A stretch of DNA of 64,000 bases from Alphaproteobacteria bacterium (GTDB taxonomy: Bacteria; Pseudomonadota; Alphaproteobacteria; Reyranellales; Reyranellaceae): the NCBI GenBank assembly GCA_019635875.1, contig JAHBYP010000001.1:558001-622000 (forward strand), given 5' to 3'. The notes beneath the pieces are model-generated. The model was not told where the DNA came from, searched no databases, and saw only the letters and a program-made list of their open reading frames with translations. The position numbers and the translations under genes were made by a program. Of the stretch, positions 28,490 to 37,377 are shown piece by piece. Position 1 is the first letter of the stretch. Each line of letters starts with the position of its first letter.

Positions 28490-29908
28490 CTACACCGGCA
28501 CCCTGATCCGCGCGCGCAGGCCGCCCAGTGGCGAGTCCTCGAGATGGACGTCGCCGCCGTGGCTGCGCGCCACGTCGCGCGCGATGGTCAGGCCCAGACC
28601 GACGCCGCCGGTGCGCGGGTTGCGCGAGCCGTCCAGCCGGTGGAAGGGTCGGAACATCTCCTCGCGCCGCCCCGGCGGGATGCCCGGCCCGTCATCGTCG
28701 ACGATCACCTCGACCGCCGCCTTGCGGCGCACCAGAGCCACCTGGACCCGCCTGCCGTGGCGCTGGGCGTTGGACACGAGATTGCCGATGGCGCGCTTCA
28801 TCGCCAGTGGACGCACCCTGGCGCGAGGTTCGCCGTCGGACGCAGTCGAGACGCCGGCGCCGGCGCGGCGGGCGCCCTCGACGACATCGGCGATGAGGTG
28901 CGACAGGTCGGTCTCGACCGCCTGCTCGTCGCCCTCGCCGCGGGCGAAGGCGAGATAGCCCTCGACCATGCGCTCCATATCGGCGACATCGGCCTCGAGC
29001 TCGCGCTTCTCCGGCAGGTCGTCGAGCATGGCGAGGCTGAGCTTCATGCGGGTGAGCGGCGTGCGCAGATCGTGGCTGACGCCGGCCAGCATCTCGGTGC
29101 GCTGCTGGATCTGGCGACCCAGGCGATCGCGCATGGTGAGGAAGGCGCTGGCGGTCTGACGCGCCTCGATCGAGCCCTCTGGACGGAAGTCCGGCACCTC
29201 GCGTCCCTTGCCCAGCGCCTCGGCGATCATGCCGATCTTCATCACCGGCCTGAGCTCGCGGCGCACGAAGAGGATGGCCAGGCCGAACAGAATCAGGCTC
29301 ATACCGGCGATCAGCACGACGAACAGCCAGCTTGTGCGCGTCCACAGGCGGCTGAGCGGCGCCACCATCCGCAGCGTGCCATCGGGCAGCTGGACGGCGA
29401 TGATGACCTTCTTCTCCTGCGAGTCGGCGTCGATGGCGTAGGGACGCTGCAGATAGAGATCGAGCATGCCGGCGAGCTCGCGCTGCATGATGCTGAACGT
29501 CGGTGGCCCGGGCCATGGCGCGAGCTTCTCGCCCTTGGTGAATGTCATGGCGCCGCGGAAGTCGGTCTCGGCGCGTTCCAGCAGCCAGTGGACGCGCGGA
29601 TCGTCGGGGCCGAATTGCTCGTGCGCGGCGATCACCAGGTTGATGTCGCCGACCAGCGATCGGGCCATGCGCCTCGTCACATTGTCCCACAGGATTTCGT
29701 AGAACAGAAAGGTGACGAAGATCTGCAGCGCCAGCGTCGGCACCATGATGGCGAGCGTGGCGCGGCCGAACAGGGTACGCGGCACCAAGGTGCCGACGGC
29801 CTGTCGCGGGCGCAGGTCGCGCAGGTAGTGCAGCGCGCGCACGAGGGCGTTGCGCAGCGTCGCCAGCGGGCGTGCGACGCCGGCCCGGCCCAGGTCGCCG
29901 ATGCTCAT
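28490..29908 (-). CDS. EnvZ-like sensor histidine kinase
   Basis: Inner-membrane kinase of 472 residues. Two membrane segments (about 52-72 and 193-215) flank a roughly 120-residue periplasmic domain; a HAMP-like linker follows, then the phospho-acceptor His279 in GVSHDLRTPLTRMK and the ATPase domain with N box NLVSNAQRH, DDGPGIP and GGVGLGLTI. Third gene of an operon with a MarR gene and an OmpR-type regulator, 28 bp behind the latter. The stimulus is unknown. Confidence 0.92.
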   Translation of the reverse strand: MSIGDLGRAGVARPLATLRNALVRALHYLRDLRPRQAVGTLVPRTLFGRATLAIMVPTLALQIFVTFLFYEILWDNVTRRMARSLVGDINLVIAAHEQFGPDDPRVHWLLERAETDFRGAMTFTKGEKLAPWPGPPTFSIMQRELAGMLDLYLQRPYAIDADSQEKKVIIAVQLPDGTLRMVAPLSRLWTRTSWLFVVLIAGMSLILFGLAILFVRRELRPVMKIGMIAEALGKGREVPDFRPEGSIEARQTASAFLTMRDRLGRQIQQRTEMLAGVSHDLRTPLTRMKLSLAMLDDLPEKRELEADVADMERMVEGYLAFARGEGDEQAVETDLSHLIADVVEGARRAGAGVSTASDGEPRARVRPLAMKRAIGNLVSNAQRHGRRVQVALVRRKAAVEVIVDDDGPGIPPGRREEMFRPFHRLDGSRNPRTGGVGLGLTIARDVARSHGGDVHLEDSPLGGLRARIRVPV

Positions 29909-29936
29909 CGCCGCTCTCCGCTGTCACGTCCTGCGG

Positions 29937-30626
29937 TCATTCGCCCACCAACCGGTAGCCCGCGCCGCGCGCCGTCAGCAGGTAGCGCGGAAAGCGCGGA
30001 TCGGGCTCGATCTTGCGCCGAAGCCGGGTGACATGCACGTCGATCGTGCGCGCGTTGACGTCGCCCCCCAACTCGCGCGCCAGTGCCTCACGGTCGACCG
30101 GATCGCCGCCGCGGGTGGCCAGCGCGCGCAGCAGCACGACCTCGGCCTCGGTCAGGCGGATGCGCTCGCCGTCCTCGCGCAGCAGCTCGCCGCGCCCCAA
30201 GTCGAACTGCATGTCGCCCAGCGCCACCTTCTCGGCCGGCGGCGGCGTGCGCTGCAGCGCCACGCGCCGCAGCAGGGCCTGCAGGCGCAGCAGCAGCTCG
30301 CGCGGCTCGAAGGGCTTGGCGAGGTAGTCGTCGACGCCGCTTTCCAGCCCGGCGATGCGGTCGCGCGGCTCGTTCATCGCCGTCAGCATCAGGATCGGCA
30401 AGGCACGGTCCTTGGTGCGCAGGGTCGTGGCGAAGTCGATGCCGCTCTCGCCCGGCATCATGACATCGAGCACCATCAGGTCGAACTGCATCGCCGCCAT
30501 GCTGTGGCGCGCCTCGGCCGCGTCGGCCGCGAGCGTGACGCGAAAGCCGTTGCGCGAGAGATAGCCGCGCAACAGCTCGCGCAGACGCTGGTCGTCGTCG
30601 ACCACGAGGATGTGCGGTTCGTCCAT
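29937..30626 (-). CDS. petR: OmpR-family response regulator, PetR-like
   Basis: Response regulator of 229 residues: receiver with VVDDDQRLRELL and phospho-acceptor Asp54 in MVLDVMMPGE, Lys in AKPFEPREL, and a winged-helix output domain (RTIDVHVTRLRRKIE, RGAGYRLV). The gene directly follows a MarR-family gene by 5 bp, as petR follows petP in Rhodobacter and other alphaproteobacteria, where the pair influences cytochrome and electron-transport genes. The naming rests on that order and the family. Confidence 0.85.
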   Translation of the reverse strand: MDEPHILVVDDDQRLRELLRGYLSRNGFRVTLAADAAEARHSMAAMQFDLMVLDVMMPGESGIDFATTLRTKDRALPILMLTAMNEPRDRIAGLESGVDDYLAKPFEPRELLLRLQALLRRVALQRTPPPAEKVALGDMQFDLGRGELLREDGERIRLTEAEVVLLRALATRGGDPVDREALARELGGDVNARTIDVHVTRLRRKIEPDPRFPRYLLTARGAGYRLVGE

Positions 30627-30631
30627 GCCTT

Positions 30632-31135
30632 CTAGCGGCGCACGCCGATGTGCCGCTCGATCTCCGGTCGCTGCTCGCGGTCGAGCATGCCCAGCATGAC
30701 GCGGCGGAAGCCAGCCATGGCGTCGGCGCCGGCCTCGCCGAAGGCGCGCGCGAAGCGCGCCCGCTGGCGGCCGGTCAGCTCGCGCTCGAGCTCCTCGCCC
30801 TTGGCGGTCAGCGCCAGCAGGCGCTGGCGGCGATCGTTGCGGCCGGTGTCCTGCGAGACGTAGCCGCCGTCGATCAGCTCGCGCAGCACGCGCGACAGCG
30901 ACTGCTTGGTGATCTTCAGGATACGCAGCAGGCCGCCGACGGTGATGCCGGGGTTGCGGCCGATGAAATAGATCGCGCGATGATGGGCGCGGCCGAAACC
31001 GACGGCCACCAGCATCTGGTCGGCCTCGCCGGTGAAATCGCGGTAGGCGAAGAACAGCAACTCGATGCTCTGGCGCAGGTCGTCGTCGCGCACGAAGGGC
31101 GGGATGGGAGGGGGCGCTGGACGTGCGTCGGACAT
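30632..31135 (-). CDS. petP: MarR-family regulator, PetP-like
   Basis: Protein of 167 residues with a MarR winged helix-turn-helix: NPGITVGGLLRILKITKQSL (about residues 80-99), then VLRELIDGGYVSQ and the wing DRRQRLLALT. First gene of a three-gene operon with petR and a sensor kinase. Upstream lie a perfect palindrome and a promoter of the divergent ilvE gene, a probable binding site of this regulator (inference). Confidence 0.82.
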   Translation of the reverse strand: MSDARPAPPPIPPFVRDDDLRQSIELLFFAYRDFTGEADQMLVAVGFGRAHHRAIYFIGRNPGITVGGLLRILKITKQSLSRVLRELIDGGYVSQDTGRNDRRQRLLALTAKGEELERELTGRQRARFARAFGEAGADAMAGFRRVMLGMLDREQRPEIERHIGVRR

Positions 31136-31242
31136 TCTCAGCCTGATGATCGACAGGGATTGTGGCGATCCTAGGCGATAGGACCGATGCGGGAAAGGCC
31201 CGAAACGGGATTTGTCATGGTTGCTGTCGTGGATCCATATAA

Positions 31243-31281
31243 GTCAATATTATTGACATAGTCTGTATCACTGACATTATG
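31243..31281 (+). promoter_or_regulatory. ilvE promoter overlapped by a palindromic operator
   Basis: GTCAATATTATTGAC at 31243-31257 is a perfect 15-bp palindrome. Its right arm contains the start of a consensus -35 box TTGACA (31253-31258). A -10 like CATTAT (31275-31280) follows at a 16-bp spacing. A second, imperfect GTC-N9-GAC site lies in the spacer at 31261-31275. This AT-rich patch stands out in the surrounding GC-rich DNA. A MarR-type repressor bound here would block the promoter. Confidence 0.6.
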
Positions 31282-31346
31282 GTTCAAAGTTGCTCCTGGA
31301 CCCTTCCAAACGGAATGACTGGGACAATTCCAGAGGGAGAATTGTC

Positions 31347-32279
31347 ATGACCGAGACGATGGATGACCGTGACGGCTGGATCTGGCTGAACGGTGGGCTG
31401 GTGCCGTGGCGCGAGGCGCGGGCTCATGCACTGACGCATGCGCTGCACTACGGCTCCTCGGTCTTCGAGGGTGAGCGCATCTACGGCGGCCGGGTTTTCC
31501 GGCTGGCTGCGCACAGCGCGCGCCTGCTGCGCTCGGCACGGCTGGTCGACCTGGAGATCCCCTGGACCCGCCGGCAGATCGACGAGGCTACACGCGCGGT
31601 GGTCAGGGCCAACGGGCTGAGCGAGGGCTACGTGCGGCCGATCGCCTGGCGCGGCTCGGAGGCGCTGGGCGTCTCGGGGATCGGCACGGCGACCCATCTC
31701 GCCATCGCGCCCTGGGCCTGGCCGAACTATTTCAGCGGTGAGGCGCGGCTTCTCGGCGTGCGCCTGCGCATGGCCCGGTTTCGCCGGCCGGCGCCGGAAA
31801 GCGCGCCGGGCGAGAGCAAATGCGGCGGGCTCTACGTGATCTGCACCCTGGAGAAGGATCGCGCCATCGCCGCCGGCTTCGACGACGCGCTGATGCTGGA
31901 CTGGAAAGGGCGCATCGCCGAGGCCACCGGCGCCAACATCTTCTTGTCGATCGACGGCAGGCTGGTGACGCCAACGCCCGACAACTTCCTCGACGGCATC
32001 ACGCGCCGCGCCGTGATCGGTGTCGCCCGCGCGCGCGGGCTGGAGGTCGAAGAGCGTGAAGTGTGGCCCGAGGATCTGGCGCGCGCCACCGACGTCTTCC
32101 TCACCGGCTCGGCCTCCGAGATCACGCCGGTGCGCGAGATCGAGGGCCGGCACTACCAGGTCGGGCCGCTGGCGAGGACGCTGATCGACGACTTCGCCGC
32201 GCTGGTGCTGCGCGACGATTGCGAGGGCTTCGGCGAGAACGACCACCTCGTCGACGAAGCGATGGAACGCGCCGCGTGA
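31347..32279 (+). CDS. ilvE: Branched-chain amino acid aminotransferase
   Basis: Class IV PLP aminotransferase of 310 residues, final step of Val, Leu and Ile synthesis. The family marks are SVFEGERIYGG (residues 38-48), the PLP lysine Lys158 in ESKCGGLY, and the PLP-phosphate motif EATGANIFLS with TPTPDNFLDGITRR. AGAGGGA precedes the ATG at 31347. A D-amino-acid or aminodeoxychorismate-lyase role is less likely given the length and motifs. Coupled by a GTGA overlap to the next small gene. Confidence 0.88.
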   Translation: MTETMDDRDGWIWLNGGLVPWREARAHALTHALHYGSSVFEGERIYGGRVFRLAAHSARLLRSARLVDLEIPWTRRQIDEATRAVVRANGLSEGYVRPIAWRGSEALGVSGIGTATHLAIAPWAWPNYFSGEARLLGVRLRMARFRRPAPESAPGESKCGGLYVICTLEKDRAIAAGFDDALMLDWKGRIAEATGANIFLSIDGRLVTPTPDNFLDGITRRAVIGVARARGLEVEEREVWPEDLARATDVFLTGSASEITPVREIEGRHYQVGPLARTLIDDFAALVLRDDCEGFGENDHLVDEAMERAA

Positions 32280-32644
32280 GCGGCGCGATCTCCGCGCGCG
32301 TGGCGAGATGGCGCGAGGCCTGGCACAGCGGCGACGCCGCGCAGGTCGCGGCGCTCTACGCCGCCGACGGCAGGCATGACAGCGCCAGGGTTGCGGTAGC
32401 GATGCCCGAGCTCGGCGGCCGTACTTCGCTCGAGGGTCGCGACGAGGTGCTCGCCTACGCGCGCAGGGCATTCGCGCGCGCGGGTTGGCTGCGCTTCGAG
32501 TTCCTCAACGTCGTCGAATGCGAGAGCCTGTTGGCGTTGGAGTACCTGCGCAGGTCGGGCATCGACGCCACGGCGCATCGCGTTGCCGAGATCCTCGAAT
32601 GGGACGGTGAATTGCTGAGGGCGGTGCGGGTCTACCATCCGTGA
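32276..32644 (+). CDS. NTF2/SnoaL-like domain protein
   Basis: Protein of 122 residues, starting at a GTG that overlaps the ilvE stop. The cone-shaped NTF2-like fold is suggested by RWREAWHSGDAAQVAALYAADG at the N-terminus, then LEGRDEVLAYARRAF and the closing strands. Such domains serve as small-molecule pockets or polyketide-cyclase-like enzymes; no catalytic residues can be assigned. Likely translated together with ilvE. Confidence 0.75.
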   Translation: MSGAISARVARWREAWHSGDAAQVAALYAADGRHDSARVAVAMPELGGRTSLEGRDEVLAYARRAFARAGWLRFEFLNVVECESLLALEYLRRSGIDATAHRVAEILEWDGELLRAVRVYHP

Positions 32645-32651
32645 GCGCGCT

Positions 32652-33119
32652 TTAGCGCTCCCACTTCTTCGCTGCCTGGTCATCGCCCTCGTGCGCGCCG
32701 ACCCATTGCTCGCCGCCGGGCGTGTCCTCGACCTTCCAGAACGGGGCCTTGGTCTTGAGCCAGTCGATCAGGAAGTGGCAGGCCTCGAACGCCGCCTCGC
32801 GGTGCGGCGAGGCGACGGCCACCAGCACGATGCGGTCGCCGGGCTCGAGGCGGCCGTGGCGATGGATGATCAGCGAGGCCTCCAGCGGCCAGCGTCTGTT
32901 CGCCTCGGCCTCGATCTCCTCGAGCGCCGTCTCGGTCATGCCGGGATAGTGCTCGAGCGTCATCGCGTCGATCGCGTCTCGATGATAGCCCTCGCGCACG
33001 TGCAGGTCGCGCACCAGGCCGACGAAGCTGGTGATGGCGCCGACGCGCCGGTTGCCGGCGGCGAGACCGGCGAGCTCGGCGCCGACGTCGAAATCCTCGC
33101 GTTGGACACGGACGGTCAT
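32652..33119 (-). CDS. moaE: Molybdopterin synthase catalytic subunit
   Basis: Large subunit of molybdopterin synthase, which with MoaD adds the dithiolene sulfurs to precursor Z in molybdenum cofactor synthesis. The 155-residue protein has GAITSFVGLVRD, LEHYPGMTE, IIHRHGRLEPGD and the active-site lysine segment WLKTKAPFWKVE. It lies 75 bp after moaD on the same strand, the gap being filled by a hairpin. Confidence 0.95.
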   Translation of the reverse strand: MTVRVQREDFDVGAELAGLAAGNRRVGAITSFVGLVRDLHVREGYHRDAIDAMTLEHYPGMTETALEEIEAEANRRWPLEASLIIHRHGRLEPGDRIVLVAVASPHREAAFEACHFLIDWLKTKAPFWKVEDTPGGEQWVGAHEGDDQAAKKWER

Positions 33120-33138
33120 CTCGCACCGACTACGAAAG

Positions 33139-33182
33139 CACTGTCATCTTCGGCGTCGCGGACGGCCCCGAGGATGACAGTG
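33139..33182. repeat. 15-bp hairpin between moaD and moaE
   Basis: Arms 33139-33153 and 33168-33182 pair over 15 positions with one G-T wobble, around a 14-nt loop. Its arm (CACTGTCATCTTCGG) resembles the outer part of the GTCATCCCGAG palindromes seen elsewhere in the window. It may stop or weaken transcription between the two subunit genes. Confidence 0.5.
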
Positions 33183-33194
33183 GGCAGGGCATGA

Positions 33195-33446
33195 TCAGCC
33201 ACCCGTGAAGGGCGGGAAGAAGGCGACTTCGCCGGCGCCCGCGATCGGCGTGGCGAAGGTCGCGACCTTTTTGTCGATCGCCGCCCCGAACACCTTGGCC
33301 TCGGCGAAGGCATCGGCATGGCGGGCGCTCTGCGCGGACAGCCAGGTCACCAGATCCTGCACCGTCGCGACCTCGGGCGGCGGCGTGACGTCCTCCTCGG
33401 ACAGGCCGACCTTCTGCCGCAGCCAGGCGAAATACTTCACCTTCAT
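33195..33446 (-). CDS. moaD: Molybdopterin synthase sulfur carrier subunit
   Basis: Ubiquitin-like sulfur carrier of 83 residues ending in the required double glycine (FFPPFTGG), which is adenylated by MoeB and thiocarboxylated before use by MoaE. Starts MKVKYFAWLRQKVG, typical of the family. It lies 7 bp behind pgsA, giving a uvrC-pgsA-moaD-moaE run that is common in alphaproteobacteria. Confidence 0.95.
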   Translation of the reverse strand: MKVKYFAWLRQKVGLSEEDVTPPPEVATVQDLVTWLSAQSARHADAFAEAKVFGAAIDKKVATFATPIAGAGEVAFFPPFTGG

Positions 33447-33453
33447 CGCGTCC

Positions 33454-34080
33454 TCACGCCGCCGAGTCGGCGGGCTTGCCGGCGACCTTGGGTTTCGCCT
33501 CGCGCGGCGGCGGTGGTTCGGTCTCGGTCATGTGCGCCAGCCCGGAGCGCAGATAGTCGTAGCCGGTGATCAAGGTCAGGCCGGCGGCGGCCCACAGCAG
33601 CACGAGGCCGGCGGTCATCGTCCACGAGGGCCCGGCATCGCCGACCAGCAGGACGCTCAGCGCCACCATCTGGATCGCGGTCTTCCACTTCGCCAGCTTG
33701 CTCACCGGCATGCCGACGCGCAGCTCGGCCAGGAATTCGCGCAGGCCCGACACCAGTACCTCGCGGCACAGGATGATCAGCGCAGCCAGGATGTGCACGC
33801 CGCGCAGCGTGTCGAAGCCGCACAGCATCATCAGCACGGCGGCGACCAGCAGCTTGTCGGCGATCGGGTCGAGGAAGCGACCGAGCTTGGAGATCTGCTG
33901 CCAGCGCCTGGCCAGCCAGCCGTCGAAATAGTCGGTGATGCTGGCCAGCGCGAACAGGAACGCCGCCACCCAACGCGCGCCGTCGTAGCCGATCCAGCCG
34001 TCGAGCCAGAAGCAGCCGATGATCACCGGGATCGCGGCGATGCGCGAGAGCGTGAGGACGTTGGGCAGGTTGAAGGGCAT
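33454..34080 (-). CDS. pgsA: Phosphatidylglycerophosphate synthase
   Basis: Membrane enzyme making phosphatidylglycerophosphate from CDP-diacylglycerol and glycerol 3-phosphate. The 208-residue protein carries the CDP-alcohol phosphotransferase motif D-G-x2-A-R-x8-G-x3-D-x3-D as DGWLARRWQQISKLGRFLD plus PIAD, and about five membrane segments. The start at 34080 gives the common MPFNLPNVLTLSR. The C-terminus has an extra proline- and lysine-rich tail. Confidence 0.93.
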   Translation of the reverse strand: MPFNLPNVLTLSRIAAIPVIIGCFWLDGWIGYDGARWVAAFLFALASITDYFDGWLARRWQQISKLGRFLDPIADKLLVAAVLMMLCGFDTLRGVHILAALIILCREVLVSGLREFLAELRVGMPVSKLAKWKTAIQMVALSVLLVGDAGPSWTMTAGLVLLWAAAGLTLITGYDYLRSGLAHMTETEPPPPREAKPKVAGKPADSAA

Positions 34081-34099
34081 GGCGCGTACCGCGGCGACT

Positions 34100-36127
34100 C
34101 TATCCGCCGCCCCTGAAATGATCATGAACTTTCTTGGCCATCGTCCTGGAAACGCCCGGCGCCGCCTCCAGATCCCCCAGCGACGCCGCCGCGACGGCTC
34201 GTGCCGAACCGAAATGGTGCAGCAGCGCGCGCTTGCGCGCCGCACCGATGCCGGCAATCTCGTCGAGAGCCGATCGGGTCAGCCCGGCCGAACGCCGGGC
34301 GCGATGTGTGCCGATGGCGAAGCGATGCGCCTCGTCGCGCAGGCGCTGCAGGAAGTACAGCACCGGATCGCGCGGCTGCAGGGAAAATGGCGGCTTGTCG
34401 GGCTGGAAGAAGCGTTCGCGCCCGGCATCGCGGTCCGGCCCCTTGGCGATCGACACCAGCGCCACGTCGGTGACGCCCAGTTCAGCGAACACCCCCTGCG
34501 CCTGGGTGAGCTGGCCGGCGCCGCCGTCGATCAGTACGAGGTCGGGCCAATTGCCGCCTTCCCGGTTCGGGTCCTCCTTCAGCGCGCGCTGGAAGCGCCG
34601 CGTCAGCACTTCGCGCATCATGCCGTAATCGTCACCGGCGCTGATCGCGCCGTCCTGCGGGCCGCCGGCCTCGTTGGCGGCGTCCTGCTGCGCCGGCGCC
34701 AGCGCGGTGCGGATGTTGAACTTGCGGTAGGCATTCCTGATGAAGCCCTCCGGTCCCGCGACGATCATCGCGCCGATCGCGTCGCTGCCCTGGATGTGAC
34801 TATTGTCGTAAACCTCGATGCGCGACGGCGGCGCCTCGAGCCCGAAGACGCGCGCCACGCCCTCCAGCAGCTTGCGCTGCGAGCTGCCCTCGGCCAGGCG
34901 GCGGCCCAGCGCCTCGCGCGCATTGGTCAGCGCGTGGTCCATCAGCTCGCGCCGCGTGCCTCGCTTGGGGCAGACGATCTCGACCTTGCGCTCGCCGGCA
35001 GCGATCGACAGCGCGCCGGCCAGCAGCTCGGCCTCAGGCAGCTCGTGGCTCACCAGGATTTCGCTGGGCGGCGGGCGGCCGTCGTAGAACTGGCCGATGA
35101 AGCTCTCCAGCACCTCGGGCACCGACAGCTCGCGGCCGTGCATTGGGAAATAGGCGCGGTTGCCGAGGTTCTGGCCGGCGCGCACGAAGAAGACCTGCAC
35201 GCCGATCTGGCCTTCCTGCTCGTAGGCGGCAAAGACGTCGGCTTCGTCGATGCCAGAGATCTCGATGGTCTGGTGCGCCTGGATCGCGGTCAGCGCGCGG
35301 ATGCGGTCGCGGAACACCGCGGCCTTCTCGAAATCGAGGGCCGTGGCGGCCTCTTCCATGCGCCGCGACAGCGTCTCCTGCACCTGCCGCGTGCGCCCGG
35401 AGAGGAAGTCACGCACCTCGCCGACCAGGGTCTCGTACTCCTCCGGCGTGATGCGACCGACGCAGGGCGCGACGCAGCGCTTGATCTGGTGCTGCAGGCA
35501 GGGCCGCGTGCGGGAGGCGAAGATCGAGTCCGAGCACGAGCGCAGCGGAAAGGCGCGCTGCAGGGTATAGAGCGTGTGCGTCACGGCGCCGGCCGAGGCG
35601 AAGGGGCCGAAATACTCGTCGTGCTGGTTGCGCGCGCCGCGGTGCTTGGCCAGCTGCGGCCAGGGATGGTCGCGGCGGATGACGATGTAGGGGAACGACT
35701 TGTCGTCGCGCAGCAGCACGTTGAAGCGCGGCCGGAAGCGCTTGATCAGATTGTTCTCGAGCAGCAGCGCCTCGGCCTCGCTGCCGGTGACGACGAACTC
35801 CATCGTCGCCGTTGAGGAGACCATGCGCATCAGCCGGGTCGAGAGCCGCGTCGGTTGGGTGTAGCTGCCCACGCGGCTCTTCAGTGAGCGCGCCTTGCCG
35901 ACGTAGAGCACCTCGCCCTTGCGATCGACCATGCGGTAGACGCCGGGCTTGCGCGGCAGCGTCTTGACGTAGCCGGCGATGGTCGCCGTGCCGGCCGCCA
36001 GCGAGCCCTCCGCCGGCGCCGTCGTCTCTAGTCCGACGTCGACCATCTCCTCGACAGCCGGGTCCGCCGTCGCCTCCGGCGACGACGTGTCAGCCCCGGG
36101 TGGGGGTGGGATCAGCGGATCGGGCAT
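34100..36127 (-). CDS. uvrC: Excinuclease ABC subunit C
   Basis: Nucleotide excision repair endonuclease that cuts both sides of a lesion with UvrA and UvrB. The 675-residue protein has an acidic, low-complexity N-terminal extension (about 45 residues), the GIY-YIG domain (KPGVYRMVDRKGEVLYVGKA), the Cys cluster and UvrB-contact region, the RNase H-like domain (EVYDNSHIQGSDA) and C-terminal helix-hairpin-helix motifs. pgsA follows after 19 bp. Confidence 0.96.
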   Translation of the reverse strand: MPDPLIPPPPGADTSSPEATADPAVEEMVDVGLETTAPAEGSLAAGTATIAGYVKTLPRKPGVYRMVDRKGEVLYVGKARSLKSRVGSYTQPTRLSTRLMRMVSSTATMEFVVTGSEAEALLLENNLIKRFRPRFNVLLRDDKSFPYIVIRRDHPWPQLAKHRGARNQHDEYFGPFASAGAVTHTLYTLQRAFPLRSCSDSIFASRTRPCLQHQIKRCVAPCVGRITPEEYETLVGEVRDFLSGRTRQVQETLSRRMEEAATALDFEKAAVFRDRIRALTAIQAHQTIEISGIDEADVFAAYEQEGQIGVQVFFVRAGQNLGNRAYFPMHGRELSVPEVLESFIGQFYDGRPPPSEILVSHELPEAELLAGALSIAAGERKVEIVCPKRGTRRELMDHALTNAREALGRRLAEGSSQRKLLEGVARVFGLEAPPSRIEVYDNSHIQGSDAIGAMIVAGPEGFIRNAYRKFNIRTALAPAQQDAANEAGGPQDGAISAGDDYGMMREVLTRRFQRALKEDPNREGGNWPDLVLIDGGAGQLTQAQGVFAELGVTDVALVSIAKGPDRDAGRERFFQPDKPPFSLQPRDPVLYFLQRLRDEAHRFAIGTHRARRSAGLTRSALDEIAGIGAARKRALLHHFGSARAVAAASLGDLEAAPGVSRTMAKKVHDHFRGGG

Positions 36128-36507
36128 CGGCGAACGGAAGTGGACATGAGGTGGATATATTGGCGACTGGGCGTTCCGAAAGTAGCGTCATGGGGCGTCG
36201 AACGGTCCTGCCTGCGTTGTGGACAAGCCTGTTGATGGTTTTTCATCGTCGATGTGCGACGCAGCAATTAGGTCAGAAGGGCTGACTCCTGCGGCCGACC
36301 TCAGAGCGCTGGACGCCCGCTTCAAATCATTGAATTGTCTGGGTGATTCATGAAGTATGATTCGCCACTGAACATGAAATTACAACCGGCCGGATGAGAA
36401 TGCGTTGGCACCCAATGGCAGCACGCGCTGTGCATGACTGTGACCTGACCGCGGGTCACGCATCCTTGAGGGGCGCCCGGCGGCCGAATCCGCGAAGATC
36501 GAGGGCG
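36128..36507. other. Gap between uvrC and the DsbD N-domain gene
   Basis: 380 bp between divergent genes, more AT-rich than its surroundings around 36170-36400. It presumably holds the promoters of both. I see no convincing small gene, RNA gene or strong palindrome; a short open frame at 36394 continues into the next gene but lacks a ribosome site. Confidence 0.4.
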
Positions 36508-37323
36508 ATGACGAAGCGCTTCAACCTGTGGTTCCACGGCTTGGCGCTGTGCGCGGGTCTGGCCGCCGGCGGGGCGGGCGCCGAGACGGTGTCCGCGCCG
36601 GTGGTCACGCCGCATGTCCGTGCGCAGCTGGTGGCACTGGATCGGGTCGATGACCGGCGAATCTCGCTCGGCCTGCGCATGAGCGTGACACCGGGCTGGC
36701 ACACCTACTGGCGCAACCCCGGCGATTCCGGCGAGCCGCCGACGCTGCGCCTGTCGCAGCCCGATGGCGCCACGACGGCGATCGTCGGCTGGCCGGCGCC
36801 GGAGCGCATCGATATCGCCGGCATCGTCTCCTATGGCCACCACGGCGATGTGCTCTTCGTCGCCAATGCCAACCTGCCGTCGGGTGCGACCGAGATCGAG
36901 GCCGAGGCGACCTGGCTGGTGTGCGAGAAGGTCTGCGTGCCGGAGTCCGGAAAGTTCCGGCTCGACCTGAGCGCGGTCGAACCACCCGGCAGCGCGACCG
37001 TGGCCCTGAAGCCGGTGCTGCCGCCCGCGGTCGAGGCCACGCTGGCGCGCACCGGCGACAAGCTGCGCCTGAACTTCGACGTCGCCAGGCTCGGCGGTAC
37101 GCCGGTGGCGGCGTACTTCTTTCCCTACCAGAACGATGTCGTCGATCACTCCGCGAAGCAGCGCTTTCGCATCGACGAGGGAGCGCTGTCGATCGCACTC
37201 GCGCCGTTCGACCCGCGCGCCAGGACACCACTGGAACTCTCCGGCCTGCTCGAGATCGAGATCGCCGCCGACGGCGGACGACAGACGCGACGCTTTGAGG
37301 TGCTGGCCCGCTTCGGGGGCTGA
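36508..37323 (+). CDS. Stand-alone DsbD N-terminal-like periplasmic domain
   Basis: Exported protein of 271 residues. A signal peptide (MTKRFNLWFHGLALCAGLAA, cut near residue 28) is followed by a DsbD alpha-like domain: the signature SVTPGWHTYWRNPGDSGEPP near residue 56, and the cysteine pair in VCEKVCVPESG near residue 135. The same domain forms the N-terminus of the full DsbD at 45678 in this window (GWKIYWRSPGDAG; YLTCDDVCIPY). Probably passes electrons to a partner in the periplasm, alongside the redoxin and DUF3500 genes that follow. Confidence 0.87.
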   Translation: MTKRFNLWFHGLALCAGLAAGGAGAETVSAPVVTPHVRAQLVALDRVDDRRISLGLRMSVTPGWHTYWRNPGDSGEPPTLRLSQPDGATTAIVGWPAPERIDIAGIVSYGHHGDVLFVANANLPSGATEIEAEATWLVCEKVCVPESGKFRLDLSAVEPPGSATVALKPVLPPAVEATLARTGDKLRLNFDVARLGGTPVAAYFFPYQNDVVDHSAKQRFRIDEGALSIALAPFDPRARTPLELSGLLEIEIAADGGRQTRRFEVLARFGG

Positions 37324-37377
37324 GACCGGCGTCGTGTCCGCACGCGTTCCCTGCTCCATTCGCAACAGGAGTTTCGC

